64,000 nt of DNA, taken from NCBI GenBank assembly GCA_012038135.1, contig JAAVJQ010000008.1:111969-175968 (forward strand). Direction: 5' to 3'. Below are positions 17,701 through 25,556 of the stretch, in pieces (within the stretch, counting starts at the first letter, position 1; each line of letters starts with the position of its first letter). Under the pieces are notes generated by a model. That model searched no databases and was not told the DNA's origin. It saw only the letters and a list, made by a program, of their open reading frames with translations. The translations under genes and the position numbers were made by a program. This DNA is from Salinimicrobium nanhaiense. Lineage in GTDB: Bacteria > Bacteroidota > Bacteroidia > Flavobacteriales > Flavobacteriaceae.

Positions 17701-19916
17701 TTCTTCCAACAGGAGTAGCCACTAACGGCACGTTCAATCCTACTCCTTCTCAACTGGCAGCTATCTATCAGGCTGACGAGGACGGATTGGGAGAATTCAC
17801 TACTGTTTATACAGTGGATGGTGAATCTTATGACCTTACAGTAAATATTGTTACTGAAGCCGAAGCAGGCGTTAACGCTACTGTGGAATTGACTACAGAA
17901 GATGAACCTGTTAATCTATTCGATTACCTTGGAGAAGATGCATTACCAGGAGGAACATGGAGCTCTGGAAACGGCACTTTCGATCCTGCGACAGATGTTG
18001 CCGGAAGTTTTACCTATACAGTAGGTTACGAAGGATGTACAGACTCTGCAGTTGTTACTGTTGTGGTTACTGATTCTGAATGTGAAGGAGTGGTAGATGC
18101 AGGTACAGATACCAGCGTTACCATTTGTGAGACTGAGGTTGATGAAGATACTTTCTCAGATGTAGAAACACTAACAAACTTCTACCTGGTCCTTTTAGAT
18201 CCGGGAGTACCTACCACAGGAACCTTCGATCCAACTCCTGCTGAACTTTTAGTAATGTACGCAGATGATGAAGACGGATTAGGAGTTTTCACTACCACCT
18301 ATACTCTTACCGAGGGAGAATGTTCAGACTCAGTTGAACTTACTGTTTCTATTGTTGCTCCCGAGGCAGCAAATGCAGGTACTGTTGCAGACTTCGAAGT
18401 TTGTACCAGCCAGACTACACTGGATCTTTACGCTTACTTAGCTGATGATTCTTCCCAGGGAGGAAACTTCTTTGATGCTGACGGTAATGAAATAACCGAT
18501 GGTGCTCTTGATATATCAGCAACAGGTGCTTACACCATAACTTATACCGTAAGTGAAGAAGATGCCGGTGCTTGTGTTTCCGGAAGCGATTCTACAGATT
18601 TTACTGTAACTGTGGTTGAAAACACCACCAATGCAGGAGCCGATAATGCTGTTACTCTCTGTAATTCTGAAGTGAGAACATTAAGCAACACCGGAGTTCG
18701 TAATCTTTACCTTAACTTACTTGAAGATGGTGTTGCAACTAATGGAACCTTTAATCCTACTATTCAGCAGTTGATCGAGCAATACAATTTCCAGAGCAAC
18801 TTTGGAGACTTTACTACAACTTATACCATTGGTACCGGAAATTGTTTAGATTCTGTTGAGTTAACGGTTACTGTTGTTGAAAACCTGTTAGCAGGTGAAA
18901 ACGCAACGGTTAATCTAACCGACGAAGACACTGAAATTTTTGATCTATTTGACGAGTTAGGAGGAACACCTGATGAAGGTGGTATCTGGACTGACGCTGA
19001 AGGAAATGAAATAGACGGATCTTTTGATCCTACTACAGATGAAGCCGGTGTATTTACTTATACCATTGTTAGTGACAATGAGTGTGAAGACTCTGCCACT
19101 GTGACTGTTACATTTGAAGACGATCAAAATCCTTGTGAGGAACTTCCCGCCACTCCAACCGTCACAGCCTTTAATGGATGTGTGGTTGACGGTGCTACCG
19201 TAGCCGATCTTGATATTACTGTTGAAGATGGAAACACTTTCGCAGTTTACATAGATGCAACTCTTGAGACTCCTGCAGCCGATACCGATCTTTTAACAGA
19301 AGGTGAGTACTATGTTACTCAAACCACTGCAGAAGGTTGTGAATCTGCAGTAGCAGCAGTTATCACTGTTACACTAAGTGACAATGATGCTCCAAGTATC
19401 TCAATGACCGGAAATGTGTTCTGTGAATCAGACAATGCCACTTTAGCCGATCTTGAAGAGTTTGTATCTGCAAATGGAGATATTACCTGGTATGCAACCC
19501 AAACCGGTGGTGACGTTCTAACTACTTCTACAACCCTTAGGGATGGGATAACTTATTATGCTACCTCAACCGGTACAGATTCAGACTGTGAGAGTTCAGA
19601 ACGACTTGCTGTAACCATCACCCTGGAAAGCTGTGAGTTTCCCGAAGCTTTCTCTCCAAACGGAGACGGAGTTAATGACCGCTTCTTTATTAGAAATCTT
19701 TCCTCCAACTATCCAAATCACAAAATGGAGATCTATAACAGATGGGGAGAGCCCGTATATAAAGGAAAAGCTGGAGATAATGAAGGTTGGGATGGAACTT
19801 CTTCCGAAGGATCTTTCGGCAGCGGAGTACTACCGGCAGGTGTATATTTCTACATCCTGTACTTCAACGACGGACAAACAGCACCTACTCAAGGTAGATT
19901 GTACTTAAGCAGATAA
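14730..19916 (+). CDS. Giant secreted repeat protein with T9SS type B (CHU_C) sorting domain
   Basis: 1728 residues with a signal peptide (hydrophobic core, YSYGQQ junction near residue 29). The C-terminal ~95 residues are a gliding-associated type B sorting domain (EAFSPNGDGVNDRFF, MEIYNRWGEPVYKGK, LPAGVYFYILYF), so it should be exported by T9SS and exposed or released. Between are many small beta modules. One, led by a Cys and containing FPS...IRKYYLRLLPTGV...NGTFNPT...DGLGEFT, starts at about residues 298, 633, 802, 970, 1133 and 1311. A second is AGEDATVTLTTEDEPVNLFDYLGED...GGTW. Linkers contain DPT repeats. Composition is very acidic and Thr-rich. PorP/SprF- and OmpA-type partners follow directly. 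An adhesin role is inference. Confidence 0.88.
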   Translation: MRIFTLGKNGIPLFFFALFLFSGTYSYGQQTDSCGVTDQNPDTDGNQQYFCDSEGAELNQLLIEGENITYYSDSGYTNSIGATTFLVGGVTYYVDVDGCRSSVTVVIASEPEILGIKASTTPTTSAERKQSLTVIGVCVADVNEPDLTVGDLRTNAENENNVRWYLSRTSQDALDPSTPLVNNTDYFAAIYSPEGDCETNRSKTTVRFFSEAAPTGPDTQEFCAVNDPTLGDIEASGNNRYFSTATSQVELSPNEALTNRTYYISAVGENCESIERLAVTVTVTEPVELVTSSPGIICELDVQETFPSVDAIRNYYLSLLGEGVPTNGTFNPTPAQLATQYQNDDDGLGDFTTTYTVGCDEVALTATIIASEEANAGADVAQTYDITQDPQDLYGLISGGQTIGTFEGYPDGMFDPSAEGPGIYPISYTVDETSGCIVGSDTAVFTITVTPCEANAGEDVDDVICQSEAIQLQNDIAADQSQMNAIFIEWLGERDTDGTFEGDLSGLSRIETGPFPIDIIGTYTVGTGICEESANIAITIVEDVNAGESTSITLDPDDAPVNLFNLLGEDAEEGGTWNSGNGIFDPATDAPGTYTYTVGEGCTDSADVVVTLTTEPTVPTNPGTATPGYTIVCEADVQTFFPSVDEIRKFYLRLLPTGVARNGTLNPTAAQLAAIYQADPDGLGEFTSVYTVNGESYELTVNIVTEAEAGEDATVTLTTEDDAVNLFDYLGEDALRGGTWSSGDGTFDPATDEAGTFTYTVGYETCMDSATVTVIVNDPTDPTDPTDPTDPGTATPGYTIVCEADVQTFFPSVDEIRKFYLRLLPTGVATNGTLNPTAAQLAAIYQADPDGLGEFTSVYTVNGESYELTVNIVTEAEAGEDATVELTTEDEPVDLFDYLGEDALGGGTWSSGNGTFDPATDEEGTFTYTVGYETCMDTATVTVIVNDPTDPTDPTDPTDPGVTPGVGVICLVDVQTIFPSIDEIRKYYLRLLPTGVATNGTFNPTPSQLAAIYQADEDGLGEFTTVYTVDGESYDLTVNIVTEAEAGVNATVELTTEDEPVNLFDYLGEDALPGGTWSSGNGTFDPATDVAGSFTYTVGYEGCTDSAVVTVVVTDSECEGVVDAGTDTSVTICETEVDEDTFSDVETLTNFYLVLLDPGVPTTGTFDPTPAELLVMYADDEDGLGVFTTTYTLTEGECSDSVELTVSIVAPEAANAGTVADFEVCTSQTTLDLYAYLADDSSQGGNFFDADGNEITDGALDISATGAYTITYTVSEEDAGACVSGSDSTDFTVTVVENTTNAGADNAVTLCNSEVRTLSNTGVRNLYLNLLEDGVATNGTFNPTIQQLIEQYNFQSNFGDFTTTYTIGTGNCLDSVELTVTVVENLLAGENATVNLTDEDTEIFDLFDELGGTPDEGGIWTDAEGNEIDGSFDPTTDEAGVFTYTIVSDNECEDSATVTVTFEDDQNPCEELPATPTVTAFNGCVVDGATVADLDITVEDGNTFAVYIDATLETPAADTDLLTEGEYYVTQTTAEGCESAVAAVITVTLSDNDAPSISMTGNVFCESDNATLADLEEFVSANGDITWYATQTGGDVLTTSTTLRDGITYYATSTGTDSDCESSERLAVTITLESCEFPEAFSPNGDGVNDRFFIRNLSSNYPNHKMEIYNRWGEPVYKGKAGDNEGWDGTSSEGSFGSGVLPAGVYFYILYFNDGQTAPTQGRLYLSR
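16623..17640 (+). repeat. Tandem ~507-bp intragenic repeats in the giant secreted protein
   Basis: A unit beginning with the codons for V-C-E-A-D-V-Q recurs with its Cys codon at 16626, 17133 and 17637, spacings of 507 and 504 bp (169 and 168 codons). The first two units share long exactly identical DNA, for example in the stretches encoding TAAQLAAIYQADPDG and YELTVNIVTEAEAGEDATV, while the third is somewhat diverged. Each unit has the Cys-led module, the second beta module and, between units, a (Asp-Pro-Thr)n linker. This suggests recent duplication or gene conversion. Confidence 0.9.
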
Positions 19917-19936
19917 TTTTGAAATATTCGAAACAC

Positions 19937-20875
19937 ATGAGAAATTCTTTTATAAAAATTTTTACAGTTGTTTGCATTGCCCTTTTTTCACTAAAGGGTA
20001 ATGCACAACAAGATCCAATGTACACCCAGTACATGTATAACATGAGCGTGATAAACCCCGCTTATGCAATAGATGATCTTGGGATGCTTAACGTTGGAGG
20101 ACTTTACCGGAACCAATGGGCCGGCATGGATGGTGCTCCTGAAACTGCTAATTTCTTTGCCCACACCGGGCTTAGTGAAAGGTTGGAGGCAGGTATCTCC
20201 ATCGTTCATGATGAAATAGGTGACATTGTAAAGGAAAACAACCTTTATGCAGATGTGGCCTATGTGCTTCCGATTTCCGAAACTTCAAAATTATCTTTTG
20301 GAGTGAAAGCCGGGGTAACCTTCTTTGATGCAGATCTTACCAGATTAAGAACTAATCAAGCCGGGGATGATGCGATGCAGAACATCAGCGAAGCATTTCC
20401 AAATTTTGGAGTCGGAGCTTACTGGTTTGGAGATAAATACTATGTAGGTTTATCGGCCCCAAATATCTTTACCTCCAAGCACCTTGAAAATGAAACAGGA
20501 TTAGCTCGTTTAGGAGAGGAGAATATTCACTATTTCCTTACAGGAGGATACGTATTTGACCTTAATCAAAATCTAAAGCTAAAGCCTGCTTTTATGGCTC
20601 GTGCGGTAGAGGGAGCTCCTCTTTCTGTTGACATTACTGCAAACGTGCTTCTTTACAACCGTTTTGAAGCCGGTGTTGCTTACCGTTTTGATGAAACAGT
20701 AAGTGGTCTTGTCAACTTTAGAGTTACTCCAGAACTTAGAATAGGTTATGCCTATGATTACACTACAGGAAATCTTAGTGACTTTAACGACGGTACTCAT
20801 GAGATCATGGTATTGTTTGACCTCGACCTGCTAGGCCTTTCAAAAGGTTATAACGTATCCCCAAGATTCTTCTAA
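19937..20875 (+). CDS. PorP/SprF family type IX secretion outer-membrane protein
   Basis: 312 residues from ATG 19937; a TTG 18 nt earlier is in frame, but the ATG gives a clean signal peptide (junction near KGNAQQ). The mature start DPMYTQYMYNMSVINPAYA is the hallmark of PorP/SprF proteins, followed by beta-strands of a 14-strand-like outer-membrane barrel. In Flavobacterium johnsoniae SprF is needed for secretion of the type B sorting-domain adhesin SprB. The gene lies 20 bp after the type B protein gene and 12 bp before the OmpA-type gene, so it is probably the dedicated outer-membrane partner for that client. Confidence 0.9.
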   Translation: MRNSFIKIFTVVCIALFSLKGNAQQDPMYTQYMYNMSVINPAYAIDDLGMLNVGGLYRNQWAGMDGAPETANFFAHTGLSERLEAGISIVHDEIGDIVKENNLYADVAYVLPISETSKLSFGVKAGVTFFDADLTRLRTNQAGDDAMQNISEAFPNFGVGAYWFGDKYYVGLSAPNIFTSKHLENETGLARLGEENIHYFLTGGYVFDLNQNLKLKPAFMARAVEGAPLSVDITANVLLYNRFEAGVAYRFDETVSGLVNFRVTPELRIGYAYDYTTGNLSDFNDGTHEIMVLFDLDLLGLSKGYNVSPRFF

Positions 20876-20887
20876 AACCTAAGACAC

Positions 20888-22576
20888 ATGAAAAAACTTT
20901 ATACCACACTTTTTACGATCCTCATTGGATTCTCGGCCTTTGCCCAGGGTTCACAGGTTAAAAAGGCCGACCGCCTTTTTAACCAGAGGGCCTATATGGA
21001 TGCTTCTGAAGAATACCGCCTGGTACAGGATAAGGATCAGGAAGTTTTACAAAACCTTGCAGATTCCTATTTCTTTACAAACAGAATGGGAAATGCAGTA
21101 GAAACTTACAGACTTCTTTTCCTGAAGCATGAAGCTAATGTCGCTCCCGAATACAGATTCCGTTTTGCACACGCACTTCGCGCTGCAGGAAACAATGAGG
21201 AAGCAGATGAGCAAATGAGTGAGTTCCTTGGAACCCAGGTGGATTTCGAAGAGTGGAGCAGTAAATTAGACACTTCTGTGTCTCATACCTACACCACAAA
21301 TCAGGTGATGCAGAATGCTGCATCTTCAGATTTCGGAATCACTTTTATGGGAGACCGCGTTGTTTTCGCCTCTACCCGTAACAGCGCCCGTCCTATCTAT
21401 GCATGGAACAAGAAACCATATCTTGATCTTTACGTAGCCGATATGGATGACGAAGGGAAGCTTGCAAATGTTGAGTTGTTTGGAAAAAACATCAATACAG
21501 ACACTCACGAGAGTTCTGCAGCATTTTCAAAAGATGGACAAACTATGTTCTTCGATCGTACTAACTCAAGAAGAGTTAAGACAGACTGGTCTGAAGTTCC
21601 TGTTGCAACCATCAGGATCTACCGTGCAGAGCTTGTTGACGGAGAGTGGACAAACATCGAAGCTTTACCATTCACAAGTGACCAGTTTTCTACCGAGCAC
21701 CCAACTTTAAGTGCAGATGGATCTACTCTTTACTTCGCAAGTGATATGCCGGGGTCTACAGGATCCTTCGATATTTACAGCGTAGCTGTTAATGAAGATG
21801 GCACTTATGGAGAACCTGTAAATTTAGGTTCTAACGTAAACACTGCACACCGCGAGCAGTTTCCTTTCATCGCTGAAGATGGGACTCTTTATTTCACTTC
21901 TGACGGCCACATGGGCTTCGGAAATCTTGACGTGTTCAAAAGCGAGCAGGAGAACGGAAGTTTCGGGGAAGCTCAGAACCTTGGTAACACTTTGAACAGT
22001 GAGTTTGATGATTTCGCTTTTGTTTTAAGAGACGGAGAAGAAAAAGGATACCTTGCTTCAAACCGAAGAGGATCAGATAACCTTTACGCTTTCAGCAGAG
22101 AAGACTATACTCCTCCTGTACTTCCAAAAGAGATCAGCGAGATCAATCCTGATACCGGAAGAAGACAAATCGCCGGTGTAGGTAACATCTACTTCGACTT
22201 TGATAAAGCGACTATTAAACCTGAATCTGAACCAACTCTTAATAAAGTTGCTGAGATCATGAAGAATTTCCCATCTCTTAAAATTGAGATAGGTTCTCAC
22301 GCAGATGCCCGCGGAAGCGATTCTTACAACATGAAGCTTTCTCAAAGAAGAGCTGAATCAACTCTTGAGTACCTTGTTAATCAGGGAATCGACAGAAGCA
22401 GACTAACTGCTAAAGGATTTGGTGAAAGTAAGCCGCTTAATGACTGTACAAGACCAACAGGTTGTACAAATGAGCAGTATGCAAGAAACCGAAGAAGTGA
22501 ATTCACAGAGGTAAGCGGAGGAACAAAAACCCAGGTTGAGACCGAAGTGCAGACTGAAGATACCCAAGACAACTAA
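20888..22576 (+). CDS. OmpA-family protein, PorE-like (TPR, PD40 beta-propeller, OmpA peptidoglycan-binding)
   Basis: 562 residues with a signal peptide (FSAFAQG junction near residue 20; not a lipoprotein). Domain order: TPR-like helices (residues ~25-115), WD40-like PD40 propeller blades (SSAAFSKDGQTMFFDR, HPTLSADGSTLYFASD, QFPFIAEDGTLYFTSDG; ~150-400), and a C-terminal OmpA domain with IYFDFDKATIKPES and NMKLSQRRAESTLEYL (~435-545). This is the architecture of PorE, which links T9SS components to peptidoglycan. It is the third gene of the module, followed by a strong terminator. PorE itself may be encoded elsewhere; this could be a client-specific paralogue. Confidence 0.88.
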   Translation: MKKLYTTLFTILIGFSAFAQGSQVKKADRLFNQRAYMDASEEYRLVQDKDQEVLQNLADSYFFTNRMGNAVETYRLLFLKHEANVAPEYRFRFAHALRAAGNNEEADEQMSEFLGTQVDFEEWSSKLDTSVSHTYTTNQVMQNAASSDFGITFMGDRVVFASTRNSARPIYAWNKKPYLDLYVADMDDEGKLANVELFGKNINTDTHESSAAFSKDGQTMFFDRTNSRRVKTDWSEVPVATIRIYRAELVDGEWTNIEALPFTSDQFSTEHPTLSADGSTLYFASDMPGSTGSFDIYSVAVNEDGTYGEPVNLGSNVNTAHREQFPFIAEDGTLYFTSDGHMGFGNLDVFKSEQENGSFGEAQNLGNTLNSEFDDFAFVLRDGEEKGYLASNRRGSDNLYAFSREDYTPPVLPKEISEINPDTGRRQIAGVGNIYFDFDKATIKPESEPTLNKVAEIMKNFPSLKIEIGSHADARGSDSYNMKLSQRRAESTLEYLVNQGIDRSRLTAKGFGESKPLNDCTRPTGCTNEQYARNRRSEFTEVSGGTKTQVETEVQTEDTQDN

Positions 22577-22612
22577 TCTAACCAGATTAGATTCTGACTA
22601 ACCAGTCAAAAG

Positions 22613-22640
22613 AAAGGCCCTGAGAGATCAGGGCCTTTTT
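22613..22640 (+). terminator. Intrinsic terminator of the T9SS module
   Basis: An 11-bp stem AAAGGCCCTGA / TCAGGGCCTTT with a GAGA loop is followed by a T-run, 36 nt after the OmpA-type gene stop. Confidence 0.88.
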
Positions 22641-22691
22641 AATTTTTATTGTTTCCGATTTGTTCGAATCCCGCCTAGCAGAGTCCAGATT

Positions 22692-23213
22692 TCAATTCTT
22701 TGGGGGGTAACCTTCCAAAGCTTCCTTCACAATTTGATCAAACCTCCTTTGCCGTTCTTCGGGACTGGCATTAAAATCGAATTTGCTGTCCACAACGGCC
22801 TGCCATACAAGGACGTCACTTTCTACATCTATAAGATCAAAAGTTAGTCTAAGAAAGGTTTGAGGTCCACCCAGGGGAATGCCACCACTCACTCCTACCC
22901 CAACATTTCGCCCTGTGCCGCCTACTCCTATTCCCAGGCTATTACCGCTTTGCTCCTGATATTCTTCAGTATAAATATTGAGGTAGAGATCAGGATTTTG
23001 CCCGGCAGACAAATTTCTTTCCCTAAACACATTTTCAACACTTGTTAAAAGTCGCTTTTCGTCCAGCTGACTTAAACCGGTCTGAATTTCCGGATAAATA
23101 TTAATAGTGGAATAAGTAGAGAAATTGGCCTGCTCATCATAATCATAAACTGCTCTTGGTCCTCCGCAAGCCGTAATCAACAGAAATAAACAGATAAATT
23201 TATAAATCCTCAT
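22692..23213 (-). CDS. DUF4136 lipoprotein
   Basis: 173 residues with the lipobox LLITAC, predicting lipidation at Cys 16. The mature region matches DUF4136 proteins: an early YDYDEQANFSTYSTINIYP segment, a Gly-rich loop (GIGVGGTGRNVGVGVSGG) and the strand LTFDLIDVESDVLVWQAVVD. These are periplasm-facing or surface lipoproteins of unknown role, common in Bacteroidota. It is monocistronic and convergent with the T9SS module. An inverted repeat lies immediately upstream of its ATG (23216-23247). Confidence 0.85.
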   Translation of the reverse strand: MRIYKFICLFLLITACGGPRAVYDYDEQANFSTYSTINIYPEIQTGLSQLDEKRLLTSVENVFRERNLSAGQNPDLYLNIYTEEYQEQSGNSLGIGVGGTGRNVGVGVSGGIPLGGPQTFLRLTFDLIDVESDVLVWQAVVDSKFDFNASPEERQRRFDQIVKEALEGYPPKN

Positions 23214-23215
23214 AA

Positions 23216-23247
23216 CAGTGTTTTTCTTAAAAATAAAGAAAACACTG
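23216..23247. promoter_or_regulatory. Inverted repeat at the start of the DUF4136 gene
   Basis: Arms CAGTGTTTT (23216-23224) and AAAACACTG (23239-23247) are separated by 14 nt and end 2 nt from the ATG. It could be an operator, or a hairpin in the mRNA leader that blocks initiation. No regulator is known. Confidence 0.4.
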
Positions 23248-23273
23248 CTGATTCTTACGATATTAACAAGGAA

Positions 23274-24281
23274 TTAAACTGTCTCCCTGTTCAACATCTC
23301 CCAAAGTTTATCTTTTAATTCAGTAAGTCCCTGTTGCGCTACAGAAGAAATGAAAATATAAGGTGCACCCAAACTTCCGTCAAGTTCTTTTTTGATTTCT
23401 GCCTTTAATTCGCTGTCCAGCATGTCGCTTTTGGAGATTGCAATCAGTCTGTCCTTGTCCAGCATTTCAGGGTTATAGCGGCGCAATTCGTCCAGCAGGA
23501 TCTCGTACTGCTTCTTAATATCTTTAGCATCTGCAGGGATCAAAAAGAGTAATGTGGAGTTTCTTTCAATATGCCTCAGGAAGCGATGGCCTATCCCCTT
23601 GCCTTCTGCGGCGCCTTCAATGATTCCGGGAATGTCGGCTACCACAAAGGTCTTAAAATCGCGATATTCAACAATTCCTAAATTAGGTTTTAAGGTTGTG
23701 AATTCATAATCTGCAATCTTAGGCTTGGCGGCAGTTATTACAGAAAGCAAAGTTGATTTTCCGGCATTTGGAAATCCAACCAGGCCTACATCGGCCAGTA
23801 TTTTTAGCTCCAGGGTAACATCATGCTCCTCCCCCGGAATACCCGGCTGAGCGTAACGCGGTGTTTGGTTCGTAGACGATTTAAAATGCCAGTTACCTAA
23901 CCCTCCTTTTCCACCTTCGGCAACAACGATTTCCTGTCCGTCTTCGGTGATCTCGTGAAGGATCTCTTGGGTCTCGGTATCCCTAATAACCGTTCCCAGC
24001 GGCACATCGATGATCTCGTCCTGCCCGTCGGCCCCGGTGCTTCTTTGTTTACTGCCATGTTCTCCATGGCCTGCTTTTACGTGTCTTTTGAATTTAAGAT
24101 GAAAAAGTGTCCAAAGGTTTTTGTTCCCCCTCAAGATCACATGCCCTCCACGGCCGCCATCTCCTCCATCGGGACCGCCTTTGGCTACATATTTCTCCCG
24201 GTGTAAATGGGCAGATCCTTTACCTCCGTTTCCGGATGAGACATGGATCTTCACATAATCAACAAAATTTCCTTCAGTCAT
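23274..24281 (-). CDS. obg: Obg family GTPase (ObgE/CgtA)
   Basis: 335 residues. The N-terminal glycine-rich Obg fold (words [49 protein letters not shown]) spans ~1-158. The GTPase domain follows with G1 [12 protein letters not shown]3 [24 protein letters not shown] and the G4-like ISKSD. It lacks the OCT C-terminal extension of some homologues, as is usual in Bacteroidota. Obg associates with the 50S subunit and couples ribosome assembly to growth and (p)ppGpp level. It starts 36 bp after the HPRT-adenylate kinase gene and is probably co-transcribed with it. Confidence 0.93.
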   Translation of the reverse strand: MTEGNFVDYVKIHVSSGNGGKGSAHLHREKYVAKGGPDGGDGGRGGHVILRGNKNLWTLFHLKFKRHVKAGHGEHGSKQRSTGADGQDEIIDVPLGTVIRDTETQEILHEITEDGQEIVVAEGGKGGLGNWHFKSSTNQTPRYAQPGIPGEEHDVTLELKILADVGLVGFPNAGKSTLLSVITAAKPKIADYEFTTLKPNLGIVEYRDFKTFVVADIPGIIEGAAEGKGIGHRFLRHIERNSTLLFLIPADAKDIKKQYEILLDELRRYNPEMLDKDRLIAISKSDMLDSELKAEIKKELDGSLGAPYIFISSVAQQGLTELKDKLWEMLNRETV

Positions 24282-24317
24282 TCTTTCTTTCTTAACCCGG
24301 AATCCGGTAGTATGGTG

Positions 24318-25427
24318 TTAGACCAGCTGGTCTATAACTTCTTTTAAACGCGTGGTGATTTCCTGTATGGTTCCCACTCCGTTTATTCCAAAGTATTTAT
24401 TTTGTTTCAAATAAAACTGCTTTAAGATAGCAGTTTCTTCGTAATAAACTTTAATGCGCTTGCGAATCACCAGTTCATTGGCATCATCGGGCCTACCTGA
24501 TGTCTTGCCGCGTTCAAGTAGACGCTGCACAAGGATCTCATCATCCACCTCCAGGGCGATCATCGCGCTAACCTGGGTGCCTTCCTCATTCAGGAATTCT
24601 TCCAGGGCTTCGGCCTGCGCCACTGTACGTGGAAATCCGTCGAAAATGAAACCATTTCCCTCACTTGCCTGTCTCACCTCAGCCTTCAGCATATCGATAG
24701 TAACCGTATCGGGTACCAACTGACCTTTATCCATGTAGGCTTTTGCCAATTTCCCCAGCTCAGTCTCGTTTTTGATATTGTACCTAAAGACATCTCCCGT
24801 GGAAATATGTTTAAGGTTATAATGATCTTTAAGAATGGTAGCCTGGGTTCCTTTGCCCGCTCCCGGAGGTCCAAACAGCACAAGGTTTGTCATTTTATTC
24901 TTTTTAAGTTTATAAACCTGGGGGAGATTTCTTCCCAGGCCGTTATAATCAAGTCCGTACCCTACAATAAAATCATTCGGGATCTCCAAACCTATATAAT
25001 CTATATGAAGAGACTTATGATAGGCAGCAGGTTTATAAAAAAGCGTTGCAATTTTATAGGACTCCACTTCCTCCTTTTTAAGAATCTTATCTATACTTTC
25101 AATAGTATTCCCGGTATCTACAATGTCTTCAATAATGATCACCTGCCTTCCCTTAAGCGATTCGGTAAGGCCCATTAGAGATTCCACTTTTCCGGTGGTA
25201 CCGGTACCCTCGTACGAGCTTAACCGCACAAAATGCACTTCACAATCTCCTTTAAACTTCTTTATAAGTTCGGCTGCAAACAAAAAAGCTCCGTTAAGGA
25301 TACCCAGGAATACCGGAGTTTTTCCTTCAAAATCGGCATTGATCTGCGCAGCCACCTTCTCGATGCCTGCATGGATCTCAGATTCAGAAATAAAAGGGGT
25401 AAATTTTAGATCGTGTAATTGTACCAA
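24318..25427 (-). CDS. adk: Fused hypoxanthine phosphoribosyltransferase - adenylate kinase
   Basis: One uninterrupted frame encodes two enzymes. Residues 1-~177 are a hypoxanthine phosphoribosyltransferase (FLGILNGAFLFAAEL, PRPP-binding IIIEDIVDTGNTI, YIGLEIPNDFIVGYGLDY). Residues 179-369 are a short-LID adenylate kinase (P-loop GPPGAGKGTQ, FDGFPRTVAQAEAL, LLERGKTSGRPDD). The join is VYKLKKNKMTNLVLF, where a stop codon would normally separate hpt from adk; ATG 24893 could still start free adenylate kinase. I use TTG 25427 as start: the earlier TTG at 25451 is part of the probable -7 box, so it would not lie in the mRNA. Both activities serve purine nucleotide salvage and balance. An obg gene follows. 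Confidence 0.85.
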   Translation of the reverse strand: MVQLHDLKFTPFISESEIHAGIEKVAAQINADFEGKTPVFLGILNGAFLFAAELIKKFKGDCEVHFVRLSSYEGTGTTGKVESLMGLTESLKGRQVIIIEDIVDTGNTIESIDKILKKEEVESYKIATLFYKPAAYHKSLHIDYIGLEIPNDFIVGYGLDYNGLGRNLPQVYKLKKNKMTNLVLFGPPGAGKGTQATILKDHYNLKHISTGDVFRYNIKNETELGKLAKAYMDKGQLVPDTVTIDMLKAEVRQASEGNGFIFDGFPRTVAQAEALEEFLNEEGTQVSAMIALEVDDEILVQRLLERGKTSGRPDDANELVIRKRIKVYYEETAILKQFYLKQNKYFGINGVGTIQEITTRLKEVIDQLV

Positions 25428-25448
25428 AACAAAATTATTTTTGGGAAG

Positions 25449-25456
25449 CAAAGATA
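25449..25456 (-). promoter_or_regulatory. Candidate -7 promoter element for the HPRT-adenylate kinase gene
   Basis: Minus-strand TATCTTTG fits TAnnTTTG exactly and overlaps the upstream in-frame TTG codon, which argues for the start at 25427. The transcription start would be near 25443. Confidence 0.55.
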
Positions 25457-25507
25457 CATATTCAATTCAACTCATCATGTCAATGCCTTCGCATTTCTAA
25501 TCGAATC

Positions 25508-25540
25508 TTGATGCATTCTTGATTTTTAAAATTATTTTTG
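25508..25540 (+). promoter_or_regulatory. Candidate promoter for purK
   Basis: TTG (25508-25510), 22 nt, then TATTTTTG (25533-25540), matching the Bacteroidota TTG-N17-23-TAnnTTTG pattern; the ATG is 16 nt further on. Confidence 0.6.
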
Positions 25541-25556
25541 CTGAAACACCGCTTTA

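Noticed and set aside
25428..25451. Extended TTG start of the HPRT-adenylate kinase gene
   Set aside because: The TTG belongs to a consensus -7 box, so these codons would not be in the mRNA.
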